Below are positions 1 to 5,228 of a stretch of DNA of 8,224 nucleotides, piece by piece. The stretch comes from Desulfovibrionaceae bacterium. Its GTDB lineage: Bacteria > Desulfobacterota > Desulfovibrionia > Desulfovibrionales > Desulfovibrionaceae. The stretch is from assembly GCA_009783115.1 (NCBI GenBank), contig WRHT01000058.1, positions 1 to 8,224 of the forward strand, in the 5' to 3' direction. Under the pieces are notes generated by a model. It did no database searches. It saw only the letters and a list, made by a program, of their open reading frames with translations, and had not been told where the DNA came from. How positions within the stretch are numbered: position 1 is the first letter of the stretch; each line of letters starts with the position of its first letter. Both the position numbers and the translations under genes were made by a program.

Positions 1-2
1 CC

Positions 3-695
3 TGCAACATTACCGGCAATTACCGCGTTTATGCCAGGAACTGCCTTTTCAGGCGCAGCGACCTTCATATCAACGGCTACAACGACGGCTCTCCCCCCGG
101 CGAACTCAAGCGGGTGATCCGCCTGGAAAATTGCGAACTGCAAGACTGCTACCTGAGCAGCGATGGGCTGGTGTTGATCCGCCAGGGCAAGATCAGCGAT
201 CATTCCACCCTCGCCGCCGCTCAACGAAGCCTCTGGTGGCTGGAAGGCTGTGCCTTGGGCGGCGAAGACGGGCCTGTTAACCTGGCCGGAGATGCCGGAA
301 CCGGCATGCATATCCGGGGCAAAGGGCCGGAGAGTCCGCCGGAATTCCTGAATGTTAAGAGTCAGGGCAAGATCAGCCTGCGGGATCTGGCCTTGAAGAA
401 TCCCGTTTTCAGGACCCAGGGCTCCATGCTGCGGGAATTGAACCTGCGCCGGACGCGCCTGGAAGGCGCGGACCTCGCTAAACTGCGCCTTCTGGCCGGA
501 CAATGGGAGGATGTCGAACTTCTGCCGGAAATGAGATTATCACAGGACACCCGCCTGGGCGCGCTGAAGGTCGGAAAGATACGCTTTCCGCAGGGTTCGC
601 CCTGGCGCGGCATGGAAAACTTCACCCTGCCCCCGGAGACCCCTTCCCTGTTATGGAATGAAGCGGATCCGCCGGATTTGGGTCCCTGGGAATGA
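3..695 (+). CDS. 3' part of an unrecognised protein with pentapeptide/beta-helix-like repeats (5' end outside window)
   Basis: The frame is open from base 3 to the TGA at 693-695, so the gene begins upstream of the window and about 230 C-terminal residues are visible. A GTG at 114 is only an internal codon: the 37 codons before it are open and look like the rest of the protein (they encode NCLFRRSDLHINGYN). The visible part alternates short hydrophobic and polar stretches, such as LENCELQDCYLSS and LRELNLRRTRLEGADLAKL. This resembles pentapeptide-repeat or right-handed beta-helix proteins, but the spacing is too irregular for a firm family call. The last 40 residues are rich in Pro and Trp and end in GPWE. 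No catalytic motif, signal peptide or membrane segment is visible in this part. It converges on the ferredoxin gene. I do not assign a function. Confidence 0.7.
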   Translation, partial: CNITGNYRVYARNCLFRRSDLHINGYNDGSPPGELKRVIRLENCELQDCYLSSDGLVLIRQGKISDHSTLAAAQRSLWWLEGCALGGEDGPVNLAGDAGTGMHIRGKGPESPPEFLNVKSQGKISLRDLALKNPVFRTQGSMLRELNLRRTRLEGADLAKLRLLAGQWEDVELLPEMRLSQDTRLGALKVGKIRFPQGSPWRGMENFTLPPETPSLLWNEADPPDLGPWE

Positions 696-728
696 TCTTG
701 CCCGGTGAAGCCGGCGGGGGGGGGCCGG

Positions 729-761
729 AAATAAAAACGCCGGACGGGCGAGCCGTCCGGC
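729..761 (-). terminator. Rho-independent terminator after the ferredoxin gene
   Basis: Bases 739-747 and 753-761 form a perfect 9-bp GC-rich stem (GCCGGACGG with CCGTCCGGC) closed by a 5-nt loop. Read on the minus strand, the stem is followed by G and then TTTTTATTT (737 to 729), the classic intrinsic terminator layout. It starts 27 bases past the ferredoxin stop. On the plus strand no T-run follows the stem, so it should not stop transcription from the convergent gene at 3-695 efficiently. Confidence 0.88.
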
Positions 762-788
762 AGGATGAATCATTGATCGCGCCAAGGC

Positions 789-977
789 TCAGGATTCTTC
801 GATGGTGATGGCGCTGGCGGGGCATACCTCCACGCAGGATTCGCAGCCCAGGCATTCATCGGCGTTGACCGGGTGGGATTTGCCGTCTTGCATCTCGTAT
901 ACGCTCACCGGGCAAATATCCACGCATTCCCCGTCGCCATTGCATTTATCAGTATCCACCAGAACATTATAGGCCAT
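789..977 (-). CDS. Small dicluster ferredoxin with an Asp-substituted first cluster (Desulfovibrio ferredoxin III type)
   Basis: This 62-residue protein is a soluble low-potential electron carrier of the bacterial 2[4Fe-4S] ferredoxin family. The second motif is complete: CLGCESC (residues 42-48) followed by C52-Pro. The first motif reads CNGDGEC (12-18) followed by C22-Pro, so the usual second cysteine is Asp15. In characterised ferredoxins with Cys-x2-Asp-x2-Cys (Desulfovibrio africanus Fd III, Pyrococcus furiosus Fd), this site holds a 3Fe-4S cluster or an Asp-ligated 4Fe-4S cluster. The same chemistry is inferred here. The DTDKC segment and the acidic C-terminus (EES) also resemble Fd III. 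A strong Shine-Dalgarno GGAGG (987-983) lies 5 nt before the ATG. There is no signal peptide, so it is cytoplasmic. The gene has its own candidate promoter and terminator, but the methyltransferase gene upstream lacks a terminator and may read through into it. Confidence 0.95.
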   Translation of the reverse strand: MAYNVLVDTDKCNGDGECVDICPVSVYEMQDGKSHPVNADECLGCESCVEVCPASAITIEES

Positions 978-982
978 TGCAT

Positions 983-1035
983 CCTCCGGATGATCTGGCG
1001 GCCCGGGCCGCCGGTTAGTGCGGGCGATCCCGCCC
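983..1035 (-). promoter_or_regulatory. Ferredoxin leader: RBS plus two inverted repeats, one a 16-bp perfect palindrome
   Basis: The RBS GGAGG is at 987-983. Just upstream, 997-1012 reads GGCGGCCCGGGCCGCC, a perfect 16-bp palindrome that starts 9 nt from the RBS. A second inverted repeat pairs 1022-1026 (GGGCG) with 1031-1035 (CGCCC) across 4 nt. Both lie between the candidate promoter at 1059-1088 and the start codon, so they could be DNA operator half-sites or RNA hairpins affecting translation. No regulator can be named from the sequence. Confidence 0.5.
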
Positions 1036-1058
1036 TTGTCGTGCCGTGTTCTGGTCAG

Positions 1059-1088
1059 CAGATACCTTTAGGGGGGATAGCCTGTCAA
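1059..1088 (-). promoter_or_regulatory. Candidate sigma70 promoter for the ferredoxin gene
   Basis: On the minus strand a perfect -35 box TTGACA (1088-1083) is followed after 18 nt by TATCTG (1064-1059), which matches only three of six bases of the -10 consensus. Transcription would begin near 1052 and give a leader of about 75 nt containing the inverted repeats at 997-1035. The -35 is strong and well placed, between the methyltransferase stop and the ferredoxin gene; the -10 is the weak part of the call. Confidence 0.45.
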
Positions 1089-1100
1089 GCAAAACCTGAA

Positions 1101-2435
1101 TTATAAAAAAACCCGTCCGCTACGGCATTTGAGGCGGCCCAGGGGGAGATCCCGGTAATATAGCCCGGCCTCTTTTTCACCCGCGAAACCCGGCAGGCTT
1201 TGGCCGGAAACCAGGGCCAGGATCGGGGCCAGGTCTTCGGTTTGCAGGACGGCGGCCCGGTTTTGCCGGGCCAGGGCCGGAGGAGGCAGGAGGTCGCGGG
1301 ATCCGGCGCCGCGTTTGCCGAGAAAAAAACCCTGCCAGGGATGAGAATCGCCCGGAGCGGTTTTGCGGGTCCGGCGGCCTCGCCTTACGCCGGTTTGGGG
1401 TTCGCTGGTGCTGGCGCTATGCGGATCCTGGAGGATGAGTCCCATGCCGGCGGCGTGCTGGAAGTAAAGCCCGTCAGGCCGGGATTCTATCCAGCCCGCC
1501 GGGAGCGGGGAAGGATCCAGCAAGGGCGCGGCCAGGCCGGAAGGGCTCAGGCCCGTGTGGAGGCAAGGGCCGGAAGGCGGCAGGGGAGCGGTCTCCGGTT
1601 TTTGGGTTTTGCCCAGAGCGGCCAGATAGAAACCCTGGCCTCCGGCGGTTACCCTGAGACTCTCCGGGGCGCAGGGGGCGGGGGCTTCGAAACTGAAACC
1701 AGGAAAGGACTCCAGGGGCAGGGAGGTCAGCCCTGGAATGTTATCCAGGACCCAGGCGATTTGTTCCTCGTTTTCCTGAATGTTTAAGGTGCAGGTGGAA
1801 TAGAGCAGGAAGCCGCCGGGACGGAGCAGGTCCAGGGCGGCGCGCAGCAGCCGTTTTTGTAGGGAGACGAGCGGCTTCAGTTTTGATCCCTGCCAGATGT
1901 CAAGCACCTTGGGGTGTTTTTCAGCCGTTCCCCAGCCGCTGCACGGGGGGTCCAGCAGGATGAGGTCAAAATTTTCCCGGGCCAGGGGCAGGGCCTCGCC
2001 GGGGCAGCCCAGGCTCGCGGCGTTGAAAATATTCAGCAGACGCAGGTTGTTGCGCAGCACTCCCAGGCGTTTGGGCGCGGGTTCGTTGGCCAGCACCAGG
2101 GAGGTACGTCCCAGGAGCCTGGCCAGGAGGGAGGTTTTGCCGCCCGGACTGGCGCATAGATCCAGGGCCAGCGCGGGTGATGGATCCGGGGTCGGGCCGG
2201 TTTTGCGCAGCCGGTTCAGGGCCAGGGCCGGAAGCATGGAAGAGGCGTCCTGGATATAGATATAGCCGAAGCGGGAGGCCAGGCTGGCACCCAGGGGCAG
2301 GGGCTCGTAGTCCAGCAACCGGGCGCCCTGGTAAAAAGGGGCCGGGCTGAATACATAGCCTTGGGCCTGGAGCAGCTTTTCCGTCATGGGCCAGCTTTCT
2401 TCCGATCCGGCCAGGCGGAATACGCGCCGGCTCAC
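1101..2435 (-). CDS. RsmB/RsmF (NOL1/NOP2/Sun) family rRNA cytosine-C5 methyltransferase
   Basis: This 444-residue protein probably transfers a methyl group from S-adenosylmethionine to C5 of an rRNA cytosine. Motif I, LDLCASPGGKT, at 91-101 binds SAM. Motif IV, DPPCSG, at 162-167 supplies the release cysteine Cys165. Motif VI, STCT, supplies the nucleophile Cys215. The C-terminus (about 395-444, ending LYYRDLPLGRLK...) resembles the PUA-like RNA-binding domain of RsmF, so a 16S target is likely, but the exact base cannot be told. Between catalytic core and C-terminus lies a Pro/Ser/Arg-rich stretch (about 276-368). I chose the GTG at 2435-2433: it overlaps the upstream TGA as GTGA, has GGAG 6 nt before it, and the protein from there (VFRLAGSEES...) aligns with the family N-terminus. 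A start at 2516 would add 27 Gly/Arg-rich residues that look like noise. Translation is probably coupled to the TPR frame. Confidence 0.9.
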   Translation of the reverse strand: MSRRVFRLAGSEESWPMTEKLLQAQGYVFSPAPFYQGARLLDYEPLPLGASLASRFGYIYIQDASSMLPALALNRLRKTGPTPDPSPALALDLCASPGGKTSLLARLLGRTSLVLANEPAPKRLGVLRNNLRLLNIFNAASLGCPGEALPLARENFDLILLDPPCSGWGTAEKHPKVLDIWQGSKLKPLVSLQKRLLRAALDLLRPGGFLLYSTCTLNIQENEEQIAWVLDNIPGLTSLPLESFPGFSFEAPAPCAPESLRVTAGGQGFYLAALGKTQKPETAPLPPSGPCLHTGLSPSGLAAPLLDPSPLPAGWIESRPDGLYFQHAAGMGLILQDPHSASTSEPQTGVRRGRRTRKTAPGDSHPWQGFFLGKRGAGSRDLLPPPALARQNRAAVLQTEDLAPILALVSGQSLPGFAGEKEAGLYYRDLPLGRLKCRSGRVFL

Positions 2436-3559
2436 AACTCTCCGGCCCGGTGCAGGGCCTCCCCGGCGGCCTCTTTCTGCCCGGCGGCCTCCAGGGCCCT
2501 GGCCAGATCCAGCCAAGCTTCGCGCAGATCCGGGCGCAGGGCCAAGCTTTGCCGGGCCAGGCTCTCGGCTACCGCCGGATCTTCTCCGGCCTCCAGGTAA
2601 AGCCGGGCCAGCATTTGCAGGGCCAGGGCATCATGGGGATCGTGGATCAGGGCCTCATACAGGGCTTCTCTGGCCGCCTGCGGGTCACCTTTCTTCAGGG
2701 CCAGCCGGGCCAGGCCGCGCCGGGCCAGACCCTGTCCGTCCGGATTCTCTCCGGCCTGAAGATAATATCTGGCGGCCTCATTCGGGCGGCCCTCTTCTTC
2801 CGCCAACCACCCCAAGCGGTGCAGCACAAAGACATTTCCCGCGTCCAGTTCCAGACAGCGCTGAAAATATCTTCCGGCCGCGGATGGAGAGTCCAGGTTT
2901 TGAGCCAGGGTTCCCAGGTTGTAGAGGGTATTGAAATCATCGGGAGATCGCCGCAGGGCCTCTTCCAGGCCGCGCCGGGCTTCTTCCTTTTGTCCCATGC
3001 CGGCCAGGGCCAGCCCCAGGGAATTCCAGGCCGGGATGTTGTCCGGGTCGCAGAGCAGGGAGCGGCGGTACTCGGCGATGGCCTCCAGGGTATGTTCCAC
3101 GCCGCCCAGGTGCAGCAGCCGGTCGGCATTGATGTTCAGAGCCAGAGAATCCAGCCGCCCCAGGTGGGGCCGGGGTAAAAGCAGGGCGTAACGCAGGGCC
3201 TTCCGGGCGTTCTCCAGGCCGTCAGCCGGGTGAAAATCCAGAAAAGGGTGTTGGGCCAGCCCGAAGGCGCTTTCCAGTCCCAAATCCAGTTCCAGGGCAC
3301 GGCTGAGGGTTTCCAGCCGTTCGGACAATATCCGCGCAAAGTTTTCCGGATCGTCTGAAGAGGAAGGCACAAAGAAGATCAGGCTGTTCATGGCGTAACG
3401 CCCCAGGAGCAGATCCTGGCCGAACATTTCCCGGCATCTGTCCGCCGCCCGTCCCAGAAGGTCTTCCGGGGACCGGGCCGGGCGATCCGGCTCCACGGAG
3501 TCCTCCGGATGCGGCAGAGGCGGCGGGGGTGGCTGGAGCGGGACGAAACGCCCCAGCAC
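2432..3559 (-). CDS. TPR protein frame: degenerate GGDEF-like domain plus about six TPRs (3' half of a frameshifted gene)
   Basis: As read from a GTG at 3559 this encodes 375 residues, but the frame stays open back to about 3697 and the coding signal crosses that GTG, so 3559 is not a convincing start; no Shine-Dalgarno precedes it. Residues about 1-150 resemble a second GGDEF-fold domain: RYAMNSLIFF (54-63) sits where RYGGDEFxxF would be, and NARKALRYA (117-125) matches the usual late helix. The signature residues are absent, so cyclase activity is not expected. After a poly-Pro stretch (9-14) and this domain come about six tetratricopeptide repeats (about 152-370), for example AWNSLGLALAGMGQKEEARR, which normally form a protein-binding solenoid. 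The TGA overlaps the methyltransferase GTG. It is best read as the C-terminal half of the protein begun at 4851. It probably acts in the cytoplasm, as no signal peptide or membrane segment is seen. Confidence 0.75.
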   Translation of the reverse strand: MLGRFVPLQPPPPPLPHPEDSVEPDRPARSPEDLLGRAADRCREMFGQDLLLGRYAMNSLIFFVPSSSDDPENFARILSERLETLSRALELDLGLESAFGLAQHPFLDFHPADGLENARKALRYALLLPRPHLGRLDSLALNINADRLLHLGGVEHTLEAIAEYRRSLLCDPDNIPAWNSLGLALAGMGQKEEARRGLEEALRRSPDDFNTLYNLGTLAQNLDSPSAAGRYFQRCLELDAGNVFVLHRLGWLAEEEGRPNEAARYYLQAGENPDGQGLARRGLARLALKKGDPQAAREALYEALIHDPHDALALQMLARLYLEAGEDPAVAESLARQSLALRPDLREAWLDLARALEAAGQKEAAGEALHRAGEL

Positions 3560-4851
3560 CAGGGCTGAAGCCGGGCATTTTTCGCGTTCGCGGCTCCAGT
3601 GGCGCAGGAAATCCGCTGGGAGAACATGCCGGGGGTCGTTTTGCTCCTGGCCGGCCAGGCGCAGGCGGTCTCCGGGCAGGGGGGGGAAGCCGGGTCGTCA
3701 AGGTGCAGCACCTCCGCCAGGGAATTGTTTTCTTCCGTGGCCAGGAGCAGGAGGTCGGCCTTGTAGACCGGGTGGCGATCTCCGTCGGCCTCCCAGACGG
3801 TGAAACCCTGGCCGGGTTTGGCGCCGGCCTCGCTCCCCAGGCTGATCAAGACCCTGGAGAAGGGGCGGGATTCCAGCACCCTTCCACCTTCATGCAGAAT
3901 GTCGGCATAGGCTAGGGCGGGCAAGGCGCTGTCCGCGGCCAGATCCGCGGCCAGGCGTCCACGCCGCAGTAGGCGGCGGGCCTGTTCCGCCGGGGATAAA
4001 CCTTCCAGGCCGCGCAAATCCAGCGGGACGCGCGTCTGCCCCAGGCTGATTCGCGCCCTGCATATCCGGCCGGTCAAAGCATCCCGGTTTTCAATCCCGG
4101 CCAGTTTCTCCGCCAGGCGCAGCCCCAGTTCCCTGCCGGCCAGCGGACCTTCTCCGGGCAGGAGCAGGGCCAGTTCATCCTCTCCGCTGCGGGCGGAAAA
4201 ACCCTGTCCAGGCTGCAGTTTTTCCAGGGTGCGCCCCAGCATGGCCAGCAGTTCTTCCACCCGTAAATGGCCGTGCCGGCGCGCCAGTTCATCAAGTCCG
4301 TCCAGCCGGAAAATCAGCAGGCTGAATTCCCCGGCGGAGCGGCCGGAGGAATTTTTTAGTTCATATTCCAGCCAGGGAGCTGTGGGCCTCAGGGAAGAGC
4401 GCTCCGAGGAGGCGATTATACGTGACAGGCGTTCCAGTTCGGCGGCCACAGCCGTCAGCAGGGCCTGCCGATGGTGCAGGCCGGTGATGGGATCGCGCAG
4501 GGTTTGCCGGAAGAGCGCGGCCTTGTCCAGGCAAAGGCCGGCTAAGGCGGGCAAGGCGGGCAGCAGGGGGCGGATTTTCACGCCTCTGGGCAGGCGGGCC
4601 ACGAAAAAACCGAGAAATTCCCCGCCCGGCTGGCGCAGGGGCAGCAGGAGCTTGCGTTCCCGCGCCAGATACTCCGCCGTGTCCGCCGGAGTTTCTCCGG
4701 CCAGGGCCGGCCGTGGAAAATAAAAGCTGTGCGCGCTGAAAGGGAATATTTCACGCAAACCAGCGCAGATCACCGCCTCCAGGCCCACCAGATCCATCCT
4801 TGAGAGCAGGGGCGCGGCTAAGGCGCCATCCGGGAGCTTATCTTGATCCAT
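3388..4851 (-). CDS. GAF-like plus degenerate GGDEF protein (5' half of a frameshifted gene)
   Basis: The frame encodes 487 residues from an ATG at 4851. Only the first 391 look genuine; after the C8 tract the last 96 become Trp/Arg/Cys-rich and out of frame. Residues about 18-115 look like a GAF-type sensor (YLARERKLLLPLRQPGGEFL). A GGDEF domain follows, starting with DPITGLHHRQAL at 120-131, but its signature is SGEDEL (222-227) instead of GGDEF and no RxxD inhibitory site precedes it, so di-GMP synthesis is doubtful. Residues about 315-391 (GRVLESRPFSRVLISLGSEA onward) resemble a small beta-barrel-like domain, which continues in the other frame as PLPGDRLRL. The start is moderately sure: the SD is weak, CAGG 11 nt upstream. 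A longer start at 5052 would overlap the divergent zinc-ribbon gene. A sensor or scaffold role is inferred, not shown. Confidence 0.75.
   Translation of the reverse strand: MDQDKLPDGALAAPLLSRMDLVGLEAVICAGLREIFPFSAHSFYFPRPALAGETPADTAEYLARERKLLLPLRQPGGEFLGFFVARLPRGVKIRPLLPALPALAGLCLDKAALFRQTLRDPITGLHHRQALLTAVAAELERLSRIIASSERSSLRPTAPWLEYELKNSSGRSAGEFSLLIFRLDGLDELARRHGHLRVEELLAMLGRTLEKLQPGQGFSARSGEDELALLLPGEGPLAGRELGLRLAEKLAGIENRDALTGRICRARISLGQTRVPLDLRGLEGLSPAEQARRLLRRGRLAADLAADSALPALAYADILHEGGRVLESRPFSRVLISLGSEAGAKPGQGFTVWEADGDRHPVYKADLLLLATEENNSLAEVLHLDDPASPPCPETACAWPARSKTTPGMFSQRISCATGAANAKNARLQPWCWGVSSRSSHPRRLCRIRRTPWSRIARPGPRKTFWDGRRTDAGKCSARICSWGVTP
3679..3686 (-). repeat. C8 homopolymer (G8 on the plus strand) at the frame junction
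   Basis: Eight consecutive G on the plus strand, hence eight C on the coding strand, sit exactly where the GAF-GGDEF frame and the TPR frame must be joined. The zero-frame codons contain the in-phase heptamer C CCC CCC, on which two prolyl-tRNAs could re-pair after a -1 slip. Homopolymers of this length are also classic slipped-strand mispairing sites and common sequencing-error sites. Confidence 0.9.
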
Positions 4852-4977
4852 GCCTGCCCATACCTGAGAATCCCCAACTTGGAAAGGCGGGAATAACAGG
4901 GACGAGGCCCGAAATATTCCCGGCCATTGCCCATTGGGAAAATACCTTATAGAGATAGCCAACCTGGTGCTGAAAGC
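4852..4977. promoter_or_regulatory. Divergent intergenic region with overlapping candidate promoters
   Basis: These 126 bp separate the minus-strand GAF-GGDEF gene from the plus-strand zinc-ribbon/lysS cluster, so both promoters should lie here. Plus strand: TTGCCC (4927-4932) and TATAGA (4948-4953), with a short 15-nt spacer. Minus strand: TTCAGC (4974-4969) and TATAAG (4951-4946), with a 17-nt spacer. The two -10 boxes overlap at 4948-4951, so polymerases would compete. The boxes are assigned by eye and are only partial matches. Confidence 0.35.
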
Positions 4978-5157
4978 ATGCTGGAAAAGCTGAAAAAATT
5001 TTTGCGGCGGCTGATTTTCGCTCCCCCGCCCAAGCGCCGCTATTGCCCGCATTGTGGCGGAGTGCGTTGTTTCGGGGCCTGCCAGTATCCGGATCCCCGT
5101 GAGGAAAATGGGCGCAGCCGGGCTTCCGGCAATGGTTCAGGGCCGGGTTCTTCTTGA
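4978..5157 (+). CDS. Small four-cysteine zinc-ribbon-like protein
   Basis: This 59-residue reading frame lies between the divergent promoter region and lysS. It has a basic amphipathic N-terminus (MLEKLKKFLRRLIF, 1-14), then APPPKRR, then four cysteines, C23-x2-C26-x4-C31-x3-C35, in the context YCPHCGG..CFGAC. That is typical of a small zinc-binding knuckle or ribbon. The last 20 residues are Gly/Ser-rich and probably disordered. I do not recognise the family; nucleic-acid or protein binding is only an inference from the zinc site and basic charge. The start is uncertain: the ATG at 4978 has a poor Shine-Dalgarno (GAAAG), and an in-frame TTG at 4927 would add residues that overlap the candidate -10 box. 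The stop is 71 nt before the lysS start, so cotranscription with lysS is likely. Confidence 0.6.
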   Translation: MLEKLKKFLRRLIFAPPPKRRYCPHCGGVRCFGACQYPDPREENGRSRASGNGSGPGSS

Positions 5158-5180
5158 CGCATCGGAGGATGAGGTGTAAT
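5154..5180 (+). promoter_or_regulatory. Weak candidate promoter before lysS
   Basis: TTGACG (5154-5159) overlaps the stop of the zinc-ribbon gene and is followed after 15 nt by TGTAAT (5175-5180). Each matches five of six consensus bases, but the spacer is short and the -10 lacks its second-position A. If used, it would let lysS be transcribed independently of the small gene. Confidence 0.25.
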
Positions 5181-5216
5181 TCCGCATATTTGGGAAAGAG
5201 AATTGCCCCCGGATTC

Positions 5217-5221
5217 AGGAG
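5217..5221 (+). promoter_or_regulatory. lysS: Ribosome binding site that sets the lysS start
   Basis: AGGAG lies 7 nt before the GTG at 5229-5231, ideal spacing. Upstream in-frame candidates are worse: the TTG at 5154 overlaps the preceding stop, and the ATG at 5169 directly abuts a GGAGG with no spacer. The downstream ATG codons at 5307 and 5313 have no purine-rich site. Confidence 0.7.
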
Positions 5222-5228
5222 AAAACCT

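Larger units (their letters stand above)
2432..4851 (-). other. Composite locus: GAF-GGDEF*-barrel-GGDEF*-TPR gene interrupted by a -1/+1 frame change
   Basis: The two overlapping frames join cleanly at 3679-3686. In the 5' frame the tract reads TCC CCC CCC TGC; one added C, or a -1 slip, gives TCC CCC CCC CTG CCC GGA, encoding SPPLPGDRLRL. The 3' frame has a TGA at 3700-3698, so the frame change must occur downstream of 3698, and the coding-like sequence of the 5' frame stops at the tract. The joined protein would be about 806 residues: GAF-like (18-115), degenerate GGDEF (120-300), barrel-like domain (315-400), second degenerate GGDEF-like domain (about 430-580) and TPRs (583-801). Whether this is a pseudogene, a contingency gene, a slippage gene or a sequencing error cannot be decided from the sequence alone. 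Confidence 0.8.

Noticed and set aside
2436..2516. Upstream start of the methyltransferase at 2516
   Set aside because: The added 27 residues are Gly/Arg/Pro noise overlapping the TPR coding sequence in another frame; the GTG at 2435 has an RBS and a GTGA overlap.
2386..3178. Plus-strand open frames opposite the TPR gene
   Set aside because: Low-complexity Gly/Gln/Arg/Pro translations mirror the Leu/Ala-rich TPR codons on the other strand.
2500..3300. Many repeats of GCCAGG/CCAGGGC-like words on the plus strand
   Set aside because: They are irregularly spaced and arise from Ala/Leu codon bias of the TPR coding sequence on the minus strand, not from a CRISPR or tandem array.
3646..3659. Palindrome CCTGGCCGGCCAGG downstream of the C8 tract as a frameshift-stimulating hairpin
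   Set aside because: It starts 19 nt after the tract, farther than usual for such stimulators, and CCAGG/CCTGG words are very frequent here because of Leu-Ala codons. It is not evidence for programmed frameshifting.
3222..3701. Third minus-strand frame across the GGDEF/TPR overlap
   Set aside because: Pro/Arg-rich with no domain features. It does not continue either protein and is not needed once the C8 frame change is allowed.
4852..5052. N-terminal extension of the GAF-GGDEF frame back to 5052
   Set aside because: It runs antisense through the zinc-ribbon gene, has no family-like sequence, and would erase the divergent promoter region. The ATG at 4851 is favoured.
5161..5180. GGAGGATGAGGTG as a start site for lysS at ATG 5169
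   Set aside because: The ATG directly abuts GGAGG with no spacer, and the encoded residues before 5229 do not look like LysRS.
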